Assembly (NCBI GenBank): GCA_937138345.1
Contig: CAKZOW010000046.1
Location: 1 to 52,183 of the forward strand
Reading direction: 5' to 3'
Length of the DNA: 52,183 nt
Source: an uncultured archaeon
GTDB taxonomy: Archaea; Nanobdellota; Nanobdellia; Woesearchaeales; UBA583
Below are positions 37,824 to 48,935 of the stretch, one piece after another (position 1 is the stretch's first letter; each line of letters starts with the position of its first letter). Below the pieces are notes generated by a model. It was not told the origin of the DNA. It was given only the letters and a program-made list of their open reading frames with translations, and ran no database searches. A program made the translations under genes and the position numbers.

Positions 37824-39697
37824 TTAGACTCCTCTTTTTGTGATGTATTGGTTTTTTTTGAAGAAAAAGGAAGTGAAAAAGTACTTTTTGGTTTTTTGTG
37901 AGTCTCAAGAATTTCTTCAATTTTTTCAATGTTAATATCTAATGATGCGTCAATGTCTACTTCTTCACTTTCTTGAGCTGAAACATCAGGATTTTCTTTT
38001 AAATACTGTTTAATTTCTCTCATATATTCTTGTTTAAATTTTTCCATATGTGATGGGCTTTGCAGAGGTAGAATTTTTTCATAAAGATTTGCAAAAATCA
38101 TATTGAATTTAGCTACATAATGAGCTTCAAGTTGTGGATCTGTTGCAACGCCCATGTGAAGTGTTTTTGCCCAGGCCCTTAATTTAATATCTTCAATTGC
38201 ATCATTGTAATTTTTATAACCACGTGTTCTAGATAAAATATCATTGATTACCACTGATTTTCCTTTTAGTAAAAATTCTGTAGGCTCTAAGATGTCTTTT
38301 TGGGGATTATATACAAGTAAATCTTGAAATTTTGGCTCATCTTGCCAATCTTTTCTCACCTCAGTCACTTTTAAAACTCTTCTTTGACGTGAAAGACCAG
38401 TTGGCGATTTAATTTGATTTACAACTACAATTAAATCTGTTACTTTAAATGAACCTTTTGGAACTCCTAAATCATTTACAACCCTATCATATACACCATA
38501 AGGACTATCTCCGTGAATTGTTCCTGCAACAACATTTGCCATTGCTCCTACCCTCATTGATTCATAGAGTACTTTTGCTTCTTTTGATCTAATTTCTCCA
38601 ATAATTAAACATGAATCTCCAAGTCTCAGTGATGTTCTAAGACCCATGTCAAAAGGCATCTCCATACCTTCTTTTAGAAGAGCTGATCTTACTTTTAATG
38701 GTAGTAAATCATATCCTAGTTCTTTGTATGAATTAATTGGAAGTTCCTGAGTATCTTCAATTGTTAAAATACGATATTTTGGTAAAATTTCTAATAAAAG
38801 GGAACCTAAGAGTGCAGTTTTTCCTGAACCTCTAGGTCCTGCAGTTAGAAATGCACGGCCATGAGTAATACAAAATGACATGAGTCCTGAAAACCATGGA
38901 TCAATCATTCCTTTTTTCATAAATAACGGCAAAGTCCATGGTTTTTCTCTATGTTTCCTAATTGAATATCCAGTTCCAAACACTGAGAATGGTTCTACAA
39001 TAGCTGCAACTCTGGCTCTGATATTTCCAAAACTTATCTCTCCATCAAGTTGTGGTTGTGCTTTATTGAGAGGTCTCCCTGTATTTGTTTTTAATCTTGT
39101 TGCAATTGAATTTAAATATTCATCAGATGCTAAAACATTTGAGCTACACTCCATGTACTCTGAATGGATAATTCTCATAGGTGTCATAAAACCAGGAGGA
39201 TTAATATTTACTTCTAAAACATTATCATCTTCTAAAATATGAGTCAATATACCATAAGAGAGATACCATCGATTAATGTGTTCATTGTCAGTTTTACCTT
39301 CTTTTTGAAAAACCATGAAATCATCATGAATTTTCTGAATCATTTTCAAATTTAGTGCCGTCTCAGGTACTTTTATTGCATAAATAAAACCTACTCCCAT
39401 TGGTTCTTTATATATTCTTACTATGGACCCAGATGGGAGAGAATACTCTTTTTCTAGTGTATACTCAGAAGGAATTTGTGAAAAACTAACATCTATAAAA
39501 AAAGGTAAGATATTTATGAGTTTATTTTTTGAATCATATTCTTTTGTAAAAATTCTTGATTTAAGTCTGAGAATTTCATACTCTTTTGAGATAATAGTAT
39601 TTTTTAATGATTTATTTAGAGTAATAGATGCTAGTTTAGATTCTTGATGTTCACTTAAATCAATAGTTACTACTTTTTTTTCTGCAATATTACTCAT
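37820..39697 (-). CDS. Type II/IV secretion system ATPase (FlaI/VirB11-like)
   Basis: Walker A GPRGSGKTALLGSLL, LTIEDTQELPI, LIIGEIRSKEA, GTIHGDSPYGVYDRVV. Confidence 0.93.
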   Translation of the reverse strand: MSNIAEKKVVTIDLSEHQESKLASITLNKSLKNTIISKEYEILRLKSRIFTKEYDSKNKLINILPFFIDVSFSQIPSEYTLEKEYSLPSGSIVRIYKEPMGVGFIYAIKVPETALNLKMIQKIHDDFMVFQKEGKTDNEHINRWYLSYGILTHILEDDNVLEVNINPPGFMTPMRIIHSEYMECSSNVLASDEYLNSIATRLKTNTGRPLNKAQPQLDGEISFGNIRARVAAIVEPFSVFGTGYSIRKHREKPWTLPLFMKKGMIDPWFSGLMSFCITHGRAFLTAGPRGSGKTALLGSLLLEILPKYRILTIEDTQELPINSYKELGYDLLPLKVRSALLKEGMEMPFDMGLRTSLRLGDSCLIIGEIRSKEAKVLYESMRVGAMANVVAGTIHGDSPYGVYDRVVNDLGVPKGSFKVTDLIVVVNQIKSPTGLSRQRRVLKVTEVRKDWQDEPKFQDLLVYNPQKDILEPTEFLLKGKSVVINDILSRTRGYKNYNDAIEDIKLRAWAKTLHMGVATDPQLEAHYVAKFNMIFANLYEKILPLQSPSHMEKFKQEYMREIKQYLKENPDVSAQESEEVDIDASLDINIEKIEEILETHKKPKSTFSLPFSSKKTNTSQKEESK

Positions 39698-39725
39698 TGT
39701 ATATAACCTCCATAAATACCATTAG

Positions 39726-40532
39726 CTATAATGACATAATGATATAAATCATTAAACCAAAAAGTGCTAGACCAAAAATTGTCATAATTGTTATTACAAA
39801 TGCAAAAAGTGCTGGAAACTGTTTTCTACTTAATTTCATTTCATGAGAAATTGATTTGAGCATAGATGTTTGTTCATCTTCTGGAAATGTTAACATTTTG
39901 CTTTTCGTTTCTTCATCTACTGGTCTGTAAGGGAGTTGTTGAATTTCTTGATGGAGTCTCTCGTAAGTGTGTTTTTGTAATTTTTCTAAATAAAGAATTT
40001 TTGATTGTGTATCTACTGTAATTTTTCTTTGGTTCTCAAGTGCATCTGAGAGTGTTTGAAGCTGTGTTGAAAGTGTTGTGAGTGTTGAGTTTTGTGAGTG
40101 AATATTACTTAGAGTTGATTTCATTGAGCTTATTTCTTCTAAAGGTTGAAGTTTTTGATGAATAGTGTCAATTTTTTGTAGAGAAGATGTGAGAGAATGT
40201 TGGATTTCTGGGAGTGTTGAGAGAATTTTTACTTGAGAATATGTTTCTTTTGCATATTTTGGTAGGGGAGAGAGTGGAGTTAATTTTGAGTCCATTGACT
40301 TTTGTTCTTTGATAATATCATCTGAACTTGTTTTTAGAAGAATCATATGATCTACTAGTGATTTTATCCATTGTTGTATTTTTTTTACTTCTTCTTCAAG
40401 ATGTGATGTATCTATTGAACCACCAGTTGTAGATACTTTTCTCCCTTGAATTGAAGATATTTTTTGATTTACTATTTCCAAATTTGTAGCTAATATATCT
40501 AGCTGGTCTTGTACATCTTCTCTTTGATTCAT
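39726..40532 (-). CDS. Coiled-coil protein with C-terminal TM
   Basis: Long heptad-like Gln/Ser-rich region; C-term FALFAFVITIMTIFGLALFGLMIYIIMSL. Confidence 0.6.
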   Translation of the reverse strand: MNQREDVQDQLDILATNLEIVNQKISSIQGRKVSTTGGSIDTSHLEEEVKKIQQWIKSLVDHMILLKTSSDDIIKEQKSMDSKLTPLSPLPKYAKETYSQVKILSTLPEIQHSLTSSLQKIDTIHQKLQPLEEISSMKSTLSNIHSQNSTLTTLSTQLQTLSDALENQRKITVDTQSKILYLEKLQKHTYERLHQEIQQLPYRPVDEETKSKMLTFPEDEQTSMLKSISHEMKLSRKQFPALFAFVITIMTIFGLALFGLMIYIIMSL

Positions 40533-40626
40533 TTATAGATTGACACTAGAGATAAGTTATTTATGTATTTAGTACTACTTAAAAATTAAAATAGAATTCT
40601 ATATCAAGGAGCATTGAATTGCAGAT

Positions 40627-41016
40627 ATGTATACTAGAAAAGCAAGTTCTATGGGAAATATTATTATCTGGTTTGGAGTCCTCGCATGTGTTGGACTTAT
40701 CATAGTATATGGGATTCCTAAAATAAAACCTCAACAAGTAGAACTAGATTTATTACATCAAGATATCAATACATTGCAATTAATTTTCAACAAAGCATGC
40801 ATCACAGATAGTTTAGAGATAGATTTTAATCCAATACTTAGAGAAGGGAATATTAGTATTAATGATTCTAATTTATGTATTAATAGTTCTTCATTTTCTG
40901 TATGTAGACCTTATCAATGTTCATTTGATTTAGATGAAGAAGTGTACAATATATCTGATTTTACTCTACTTGAAATAGAGAAGAGAGAGGATTCAATTGA
41001 GGTGAGAGTTATTTGA
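40627..41016 (+). CDS. Pilin-like small membrane-anchored protein
   Basis: N-term TM NIIIWFGVLACVGLIIVYGI, small Cys-containing ectodomain. Confidence 0.5.
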   Translation: MYTRKASSMGNIIIWFGVLACVGLIIVYGIPKIKPQQVELDLLHQDINTLQLIFNKACITDSLEIDFNPILREGNISINDSNLCINSSSFSVCRPYQCSFDLDEEVYNISDFTLLEIEKREDSIEVRVI

Positions 41017-41432
41017 AAAAATATACTACTAAAGGAATATATGGTATTTTTACTTCTTTTCTATTTATTATCTTAGCAATTATTTTTTTATTTGCTATTT
41101 TATTTTATCAAAATGTAGTAATTGATTTTCAAGGTAGTTATCATGAAATAAATTCTGATTTGCAAATTCTCTTTGATAGTAAAAATAAAATTTTATATTG
41201 TTACGGAAATCCTATTAATGTAGAAAATTTAGATCTTAGGGATTGTGATGATTTATTAGTTTCTTCTTTTGAAATTACTCGATTTGAAGATGACAATTGT
41301 CAATATTATAATAGAAAAGTACTTATATCAGAAGAAAGAGATTACAGTAAAAAAACCTCTTTTTATGTTCCAATTAGAAGAGATTCTCTCTCATCAGTTA
41401 ATTGTTTGGGAGAACTTACACTAATTAGATAA
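41013..41432 (+). CDS. Pilin-like small membrane-anchored protein
   Basis: N-term TM, 4-nt overlap with previous ORF. Confidence 0.5.
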   Translation: MKKYTTKGIYGIFTSFLFIILAIIFLFAILFYQNVVIDFQGSYHEINSDLQILFDSKNKILYCYGNPINVENLDLRDCDDLLVSSFEITRFEDDNCQYYNRKVLISEERDYSKKTSFYVPIRRDSLSSVNCLGELTLIR

Positions 41433-41456
41433 TTAAAATATATAACCTATAAAAAA

Positions 41457-44400
41457 ATGGAAACAATAGAAAATATACTTGGAATGATTGTTCTTGTCAT
41501 TTTTATTTTGACAATTGGACTTTTTGTATATACAAATAATTTTGTATCAATTACGTCATCTTATGAAGGAGAGGAACAAAAATTCCTCTATACTACACAC
41601 TCAAATTCTTTTGACACTCTTTTGTTGCTTCACGATAATTCTTCACAATTAAGTCTTAGTGAACTAACCTCTCTTGCTGCTTTTGAAGAAAGTGAAGTAA
41701 TTAATAATTCAGGAGTTATTATCAATATCACTGATGAATACATACGATACCTAGATCAAATTTATGGAAGAAATAATTATTATGTGTCAATTAAACCAAA
41801 AGTTGCTGATGTGAGTTTAAATTTTGTAATAGATGGAAGTTCAACACTTCAAGATGAAAGGGAGAGGCTTGCAACTGAATTGCCGACATTACTATCTAAA
41901 ATTAAAACTCAAAATTATATCAATGGTGAAGAAAAAATCATTGCAAATGTTTTCATATTGGGTAAAAAAGAAGAATCTTCTGAATCTAAATGTACTCTTT
42001 TTGATGAGCTCTACAATGCAGAGATTACCTGTACTCTTTTAGATCATGTTGACTTATATCAAAGACCTGAGGTAGTTGAAGGTATTGAAACAACTGATTT
42101 TAATAATTATAAAATTGAGTACAATATTGAAGCACCTTATGGATCTAGAGAATCACAGGTACATTCTGTTAGAGGAGATGGGAATATTAAAGATTATTAT
42201 GAAGCAGATTGGGGGAATGGAGTTGCCTATGTTTCTGCATTATCTAAAGATACTGCAAGACTTGTATTGATTTTTCCTATGAGTGATGAGCTCTCAACTT
42301 CCTCAATATCTGAGGCATGTTTTACTCCGACACTTTTAGGTAAAAATAAAAATGAAGGATTTAGAGAACAAAAGGTTTGTGATTTTTGTAAAAAATCATG
42401 TGAAGATCCAAATTCTCCTTCTATTGTTAGAGCTTATGAAACTATTGAAAATGGTGCACTTGTTGCCAAAGATAATGGGCATGTTGTTTACCCTATTTTT
42501 GCTTATGATTGTGACTATCCATATAATACTGTTACATTTAATGGATATTTTGATTATGTTTTTGGAAATGGTATCCCTAGCTCTACTGCATGTAATGAAG
42601 ATGTATGTGGGGGTTGTAGTGAAGACTTATCTCAAAATGTCTGCTTTCACCCTGAATGTGAGACATATATTTTAGATCATATGGAATATCTTGCTAATGA
42701 AACTTCTGGAAGAGTTATTGATTTAGATGATTTAGATGAGTTAATTAGATCTGTTGAAGAAGGTGTGAAAACTACATTAAATTCTTTTGAACATACAATT
42801 GGAATTAAACAAAATAGATCTAAGTTTGTTTATCAAAGATCTCTGGTAATGGATAATAAGTTATTTACAGATATTACTTTGGAAGTTTATTATGATATCT
42901 CAGATATCGATCAAGAACTCTATGATGAATATCTAGAGTTAATTGAATCGCAGAGATTAGATTTACAGCCACCTATTTTTTCAATAACAAGTCATTCTCA
43001 AAGAGAAGTTGTAATTGATCCTTATGTTTCTATCTCGGGTATTGCTACTGATAAAAATGGAGTCTCAGATATTTCTTATTTTTGTACTTATGGTTGTTCT
43101 GGTTCTGGAATTGCCAATGGAACAAATCCTTTTTCAATTGATTCATTAGAATTAACACTGGGAGATAATTATATTTTATTTATAGTTCAAGATCTCTCAA
43201 ATCAATCAAATACTTTAGAGTATGAGTTAATACTTACATATCTTCCACCTCTTGGAGGGTGTGATGATATTCATGTTCACTGTATTGGAGAAGGATATGA
43301 GTTTGAGAGTATTGCTCTAGCCTTAGCTAATGGGAGTGGGGGTGACGAATTTAGAATTTATGAAGGTGAATATTATGTTGATGAAATTCATTATATTAAA
43401 CCTAATTTAGCTGGAACTGCTGGAAGACCTACTACATTTATTGGTATTGGAGATGTTGTCCTTGATGGTTCTGGGTTACAAAGAAATAATGGTAATGCAG
43501 TATTTTTTTTAGATGGTTTTTATGATTCAGATACCGATACAATGACAAAGAATAAGTATTTGCACTTTGAAAATTTAGAATTTAAAAATTCAGGATATAG
43601 AGATTTTAGAGTAGATGAGAGTACTCATGTTACATTTAAAAATATTAGATCTTTTGGAGCATATCAAAATTCCATTTTCTCTTCATTTTCAAGCCATATA
43701 ACTATTGAAGATTCATATTTTGATACAACTTATGGAGAACATTGTGTTTATTTAAGTAATTCTGGAGATTATTACACAATTAGAAATAATATATTTAAAA
43801 ACTGTGATAAATCTGGATTTCAAATAAATGCTGATCCTGATGCAACCTATTGTAGAGGATTTACATTTGGACCTGATGAACCATTTTGTGATGGGGTTAG
43901 TGAACATGCTATTTTTGAAAATAATAAAATATACGGAGCTAGTGGAAGAGGTGGAGCTGGAGTTAATTTAGCATCAGTTAGACATAGCCTTTTTCAAAAT
44001 AATATTATTTTTGAAAATTTTGCAGGAGGAATTGTTGCATGGGATGGTGGATATGGTATAGAATATGGTTCTGATAATAATACATTTAGACATAATACTA
44101 TTTATTTTAAAGCAAACGAAGGAAGATCAGCATTTCAGGTTGTTAAAGGAAGTGATCAAAATAAGATTTACAATAATATATTACTTAGTGGAAAAGATAT
44201 TGGGAAAGAATATGGAGCTATTGAATTTGATTCAACAACAATTGATACACAATCATTGATTACAAATAATATTTATTATAGAAATGGAAACTCCCATGTA
44301 ATTACTAATAAAGAAGTTCAGGAGTTCACATTAGCAGAATTTAATGCTATTTCTGAGTATGAAGATAATTCTACTTCTCTTACTACCCTTAATGGATTAT

Positions 44401-47165
44401 TTGAATCATTACTTGATAACACTTTTGTTCTCTTAGAAACTTCTCCAGCATTAGATGCGGGAATTCCTAATTCATTATACTATGACCATAGTGGAAATTC
44501 TAGGCCAAGAGATTTAGGATATGATATTGGGGCTTTAGAAAAATCTCTTAGTAAATCTTATCCAATTAGCCCTACTTGTGATGAGATTATCATAACTGAT
44601 CATCCACTAAGTACAATTATTACAGTAGGTCCTGAAAATGCAAGTAATTTAGTTTCAATTATTAATAATGCTGAACCTTATACTACAATTTATTTAAAAG
44701 ATGGTTTTTATGATATTCAACATCAAGGTAATATTTTAATTGAATCAGAACATATAACTATTAGATCTGAATCTGGAAATAGAGATTCAGTTATTATTGA
44801 TTCTAATTATAAGGTATATGGATTTAGAGTTGCTGCAGATGATTTTACTCTTGCAGATCTTACAATAAAGAGATTTGCATATCACCCAATTCATATTCAA
44901 GGTAGAGACAATGCAAGATTACACAATATTGCAGTATTTGATGGTGGAGAACAATTTGTAAAGATTAATTCTCATCCTTATGATGGTGTTAGAGAATTCT
45001 CAGATAATGGAACTGTTAGTTGTTCTCATTTTGAATTAACTCCTTCTGGTTCTGCAAATGTTAGAGCCTCAATTGGACCTGGATCTTGTTATACTGGAGG
45101 TATTGATATGCATGCTGGTTGGAATTGGAAGTTTCATGATAGTGTTTACAAAGATATATATTGTAGAAATAGGCCTGGATTAGCAGAACATGCTATTCAT
45201 CTTTGGAGAAATGGAAAAGATAATATTATTGAGAGAAATATCTTAATTAATAATGGAAGGTCTATTGGATTAGGTCTCTACCCTGGAAATGGAAGGAGAG
45301 ATTTTCTGCCTGGAGATTTAGATGGAACAACCTATACTAAAGCAGAAGTTGAACATGTTGGTGGGGTTATTAGAAATAATATTATTTATACAAATATTGG
45401 TAAAAAAGCTGAGAGTGGTATTTCTTTAGAAGGTGCTTATGAATCCCAAGTGTATCACAATACTATTTATATGATTGGGTCAAATAGGGTTCCTATTGAT
45501 TCAGTTTATGAGAGTACTAAAAAAAATACTATTATGAATAATCTATATTATGAAAATCACCAATGGCAAGAAGGAATTAATTTTAGAAACCAAGCAGAAC
45601 TTGAGAAAAATACTGTAGAGAATAATATTTTTATTGATGATACTTCTATTTTTAAAGACTTTAGTAATTTGAATTTTGAATTAAGCTCTAGTGCTTCTAA
45701 TAGTATTGATCAAGGTATTTTTACTGGAACAACTCATGATTTTAATAATTTTCAAAGAGACCAAATCCCTGATGTAGGTGCTTATGAATATGGAAGTGAA
45801 AAAGAAGAAATAACACCTCCACCAGTTATTCCTGAAGAACCTCCTGAGGACGACCAAAATGGCGATACTACAACATTACAGTTATGTAGAGAAATTACAA
45901 CAATTGAAGACAATAAAAATCCAATCAAAGAAATTTTTATTTCTCCTCAAGGTGATGATACTAATGGAGATGGTAGTCAAACAAACCCGTATAAAACATT
46001 TTCTAAAGCTAGTTTAGAATTAACGGCAGGGAGTGCTTTAAGACTACTTCCTGGAACCTATTCAAATATGGCTTGGTTTTCATTTTTAGATCTTGTAGGA
46101 ACTCAAGAAAACCCAATTTGGATTGGTGGATATGACTCTGAGAATAAGCCCGTTATTTCTGGTGGTTTAGAGCCTATTAAAATTGAGAAATTTAATTATT
46201 TAATACTTCATGATATGATACTTAAAAACAATGTAAGAAATGCAATTAACTTGGAAGATGGATCCCAATATGCCAATGAAACTGCTGCATCTCATGTATT
46301 AATTAGAGATGTGACTGTGGAAAACCTGGTGAAATATGGAAGTGAAACTACATCAAATTGTGTAAAAATTTCAGGTGTTAGAAATTTTGCGATAATAAAT
46401 AGCAAATTTAAAGATTGTAGTAGTTCTAGTCCAAGTGGAAGTACAGCAATAGATGGTGTTGGAGTTCATAATGGTTTAATCTACAATAATTCTTTTGATA
46501 ATATGCCATTAGTTGGAGTTCAATTTAAAGGAGGTTCAGAAAATATTGAAGTTATAGGAAATATTTTTAATGGGTTTGGAGATCGAGCAATTCAAGCTGG
46601 AGGTTATACTGGAGATTCATTTTTTAGAAAACCTCTAAGTACAACAAAACCTAATTTTGAAGCTAGAAATATTTCAATACTTGGTAATTTCTTTGAAAAT
46701 ATTGATACTCCGCTATCATTTACTGGAAGTGTAGATGTTACTGTTGAATACAATACTTTTGTTGATTTTAATAATTACCTTGCAAGAATTGTTAAAGAAA
46801 AACAATCAGATTCAACATATACATTTTATGACACCCAAAATGGAACAATTAAGCATAATATTGTATATTTTGATAGTAGTATTTATTCAATACTCAATAT
46901 TGGTTCTAATACTAATTCATCTTCATTTTTATTTGAAAATAATCTTTGGTATAATTACAATAATCCATCACAGACTATTTCAAAATTAAATGGTATTGAA
47001 AGTAGAGAAGTTAATGGAATCTATGCAAATGATCCTAAGTTCATCTCAGCTAGTTCAAATAATTATTATCTGGAATCTTCTTCACCTGCATATAAATCAA
47101 GTACAGGGATTTCTCGTGATTTTATGTGCCATACAGATACTCCCAATATTGGAGCATTTCAATAA
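41457..47165 (+). CDS. Giant (1902 aa) pilin-like/vWA-like/multi-beta-helix surface protein
   Basis: N-term TM; DVSLNFVIDGSSTLQDERERL (DxSxT MIDAS-like); three successive beta-helix blocks, the second paralogous to 19974-22250. Confidence 0.8.
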   Translation: METIENILGMIVLVIFILTIGLFVYTNNFVSITSSYEGEEQKFLYTTHSNSFDTLLLLHDNSSQLSLSELTSLAAFEESEVINNSGVIINITDEYIRYLDQIYGRNNYYVSIKPKVADVSLNFVIDGSSTLQDERERLATELPTLLSKIKTQNYINGEEKIIANVFILGKKEESSESKCTLFDELYNAEITCTLLDHVDLYQRPEVVEGIETTDFNNYKIEYNIEAPYGSRESQVHSVRGDGNIKDYYEADWGNGVAYVSALSKDTARLVLIFPMSDELSTSSISEACFTPTLLGKNKNEGFREQKVCDFCKKSCEDPNSPSIVRAYETIENGALVAKDNGHVVYPIFAYDCDYPYNTVTFNGYFDYVFGNGIPSSTACNEDVCGGCSEDLSQNVCFHPECETYILDHMEYLANETSGRVIDLDDLDELIRSVEEGVKTTLNSFEHTIGIKQNRSKFVYQRSLVMDNKLFTDITLEVYYDISDIDQELYDEYLELIESQRLDLQPPIFSITSHSQREVVIDPYVSISGIATDKNGVSDISYFCTYGCSGSGIANGTNPFSIDSLELTLGDNYILFIVQDLSNQSNTLEYELILTYLPPLGGCDDIHVHCIGEGYEFESIALALANGSGGDEFRIYEGEYYVDEIHYIKPNLAGTAGRPTTFIGIGDVVLDGSGLQRNNGNAVFFLDGFYDSDTDTMTKNKYLHFENLEFKNSGYRDFRVDESTHVTFKNIRSFGAYQNSIFSSFSSHITIEDSYFDTTYGEHCVYLSNSGDYYTIRNNIFKNCDKSGFQINADPDATYCRGFTFGPDEPFCDGVSEHAIFENNKIYGASGRGGAGVNLASVRHSLFQNNIIFENFAGGIVAWDGGYGIEYGSDNNTFRHNTIYFKANEGRSAFQVVKGSDQNKIYNNILLSGKDIGKEYGAIEFDSTTIDTQSLITNNIYYRNGNSHVITNKEVQEFTLAEFNAISEYEDNSTSLTTLNGLFESLLDNTFVLLETSPALDAGIPNSLYYDHSGNSRPRDLGYDIGALEKSLSKSYPISPTCDEIIITDHPLSTIITVGPENASNLVSIINNAEPYTTIYLKDGFYDIQHQGNILIESEHITIRSESGNRDSVIIDSNYKVYGFRVAADDFTLADLTIKRFAYHPIHIQGRDNARLHNIAVFDGGEQFVKINSHPYDGVREFSDNGTVSCSHFELTPSGSANVRASIGPGSCYTGGIDMHAGWNWKFHDSVYKDIYCRNRPGLAEHAIHLWRNGKDNIIERNILINNGRSIGLGLYPGNGRRDFLPGDLDGTTYTKAEVEHVGGVIRNNIIYTNIGKKAESGISLEGAYESQVYHNTIYMIGSNRVPIDSVYESTKKNTIMNNLYYENHQWQEGINFRNQAELEKNTVENNIFIDDTSIFKDFSNLNFELSSSASNSIDQGIFTGTTHDFNNFQRDQIPDVGAYEYGSEKEEITPPPVIPEEPPEDDQNGDTTTLQLCREITTIEDNKNPIKEIFISPQGDDTNGDGSQTNPYKTFSKASLELTAGSALRLLPGTYSNMAWFSFLDLVGTQENPIWIGGYDSENKPVISGGLEPIKIEKFNYLILHDMILKNNVRNAINLEDGSQYANETAASHVLIRDVTVENLVKYGSETTSNCVKISGVRNFAIINSKFKDCSSSSPSGSTAIDGVGVHNGLIYNNSFDNMPLVGVQFKGGSENIEVIGNIFNGFGDRAIQAGGYTGDSFFRKPLSTTKPNFEARNISILGNFFENIDTPLSFTGSVDVTVEYNTFVDFNNYLARIVKEKQSDSTYTFYDTQNGTIKHNIVYFDSSIYSILNIGSNTNSSSFLFENNLWYNYNNPSQTISKLNGIESREVNGIYANDPKFISASSNNYYLESSSPAYKSSTGISRDFMCHTDTPNIGAFQ

Positions 47166-47234
47166 CTTATTTTTTGTTACTACTAATAGTAATAATAAAA
47201 TAATCTTTTTAAAGAGAAATTAATTTTTTATTCT

Positions 47235-47870
47235 ATGAAAACACATATAAGTTTTAATAAAGTAGTTGATAATTTTAAACATAAAGATTATGGGGGGCAA
47301 TATAAAAATATTTTCGAAGCTTGGGGTTTAGATGATCATAACGAAAAAAAAGAACTATGGAGTTTAATATATCGTAATTCAAATAAAGTTCCTACTATGA
47401 CTCTTACGACTCAATATGATGATAAGGAATTAAAAATTAGATTAACAGAGCCAACCTTTGATCCTTTATCTCTTGAGAGTACTTGTGTTTATGCAACACT
47501 TAATGGAAAAAATATTCTTGGAATTGATAGTGTCGAACAAGTTCAATTACTTGATATTGTTTTTTCGCTAATTGAGAAATATGATTTTTTTGATGCTTTA
47601 GATCGGGCAAAAAACTATGTTATTGAATCTCCAGTTAAAGTACCTAAACCAAAAAAGTGCAATAAATATGGAGAATTAGAAAAAAAACTCTCAGAAGAAT
47701 TGGAGAAAGTAGACACAGTAATAGAAGAGAAAGAGGAGTCAGAACTATCTTCTAAAACAAGTTATATAATATCTTCTAAAGATAGAAAATTTATGAAATA
47801 TTTATACAGAGAAGGGCTAATACCTAAAGATGTTAGAACTATTGAAACTGCATATGAGTATTTGAAATAA
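47235..47870 (+). CDS. Hypothetical protein
   Basis: 211-aa ORF, acidic/coiled middle. Confidence 0.6.
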   Translation: MKTHISFNKVVDNFKHKDYGGQYKNIFEAWGLDDHNEKKELWSLIYRNSNKVPTMTLTTQYDDKELKIRLTEPTFDPLSLESTCVYATLNGKNILGIDSVEQVQLLDIVFSLIEKYDFFDALDRAKNYVIESPVKVPKPKKCNKYGELEKKLSEELEKVDTVIEEKEESELSSKTSYIISSKDRKFMKYLYREGLIPKDVRTIETAYEYLK

Positions 47871-47874
47871 AAAA

Positions 47875-47895
47875 AGATTCTAATTTTTAGAATCT
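47875..47895. terminator. Convergent intergenic hairpin
   Basis: AGATTCTA-ATTTT-TAGAATCT perfect 8-bp stem between convergent genes. Confidence 0.45.
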
Positions 47896-48269
47896 AGTGA
47901 AAACTTTCCAGATGGAAGTTGTGCTAATGCAATTAAACCACCAATGATTGCTAAGTTTTTAAGAAAAGCACCTAGTTGACCTTCACCTACGTGAAACATA
48001 ATTGTTGCTAAGAATGTATAAAGAGCAAGTAGATATGCTCCTTCTTTTAGTTTATATCCTAAAATTAATGAAATACTTCCAGCAAGCAGCATAATCATTC
48101 CAATTACTAAAATAAGTGAACCTGGTAGTGGAATCCATGAACTTCCTGCAAAACCAGCACTTCCTGCAAAACCTGTTGCTTTTCCAATAAAACTATTTAC
48201 AAATAATAGTACTAAGGAAATTCTAGCAATAAAAATTGCACAACCTGTATTGTTATTTTTTTTTACCAT
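47880..48269 (-). CDS. DoxX-like membrane protein
   Basis: ISLVLLFVNSFIGKATGFAGSAG..., four TM layout, NLAIIGGLIALAQ. Confidence 0.75.
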   Translation of the reverse strand: MVKKNNNTGCAIFIARISLVLLFVNSFIGKATGFAGSAGFAGSSWIPLPGSLILVIGMIMLLAGSISLILGYKLKEGAYLLALYTFLATIMFHVGEGQLGAFLKNLAIIGGLIALAQLPSGKFSLDSKN

Positions 48270-48362
48270 GTAATAATATTATAGTTTTTTTATTTATAAA
48301 GGAGTAGTTTCCTTTTTGAAACTTCACAACAACTTAATAAATCTAAATTAAACCTAATTATT

Positions 48363-48935
48363 ATGAATCAATATTTAGTGAATGGAAATTATATTACTTT
48401 AAAAGACTCTCATTTTAGTGGTACTCAATCAATTGATGAATATCAGCAACAAATTCTAACAGCTCTTGGTAAGATTGGTGTAACTCAAAATTACATCGCC
48501 ATTGATGTGTTAGAAGTTGGTGTTTGTGTAAGTTGGGAGATTAATAAACAACAATTTTCTTTTACATGTACATCACAAGAAACTACTACTTTGAATATGG
48601 GGGCTATTGCTCAGGCTATTCAAGAAGATGTAAGACAAATTAAAAGAGGTATAAAAGATCTTACTTTAGTTATGCGTCAGTATTCCCAAGAAGATATTAC
48701 TAAACAAGTCAAGCAAAAAAAAGGACTTCTTGCATTTTCTCAAGAAGATGAACATAGTTTAGATGAAGAAGATGAAGAAGATTTAGTTTTTTATTCAAAA
48801 GCTGATGCTCGTTTAGTAATTAATGATATTAAATCACGTTATAGAAATTTTACTGATTTATCTTTAATTCCTGAAAAAGAAAGAAATAAACTAAGAAAAG
48901 CTTACCTTTATTTAGGAGTTGAGGTGAAATTTTAA
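48363..48935 (+). CDS. Hypothetical protein
   Basis: 190-aa ORF with acidic linker. Confidence 0.6.
   Translation: MNQYLVNGNYITLKDSHFSGTQSIDEYQQQILTALGKIGVTQNYIAIDVLEVGVCVSWEINKQQFSFTCTSQETTTLNMGAIAQAIQEDVRQIKRGIKDLTLVMRQYSQEDITKQVKQKKGLLAFSQEDEHSLDEEDEEDLVFYSKADARLVINDIKSRYRNFTDLSLIPEKERNKLRKAYLYLGVEVKF

Noticed and set aside
48912-48935. 24-bp overlap of convergent gene 3' ends
   Set aside because: Common in compact genomes; no further evidence of regulation.
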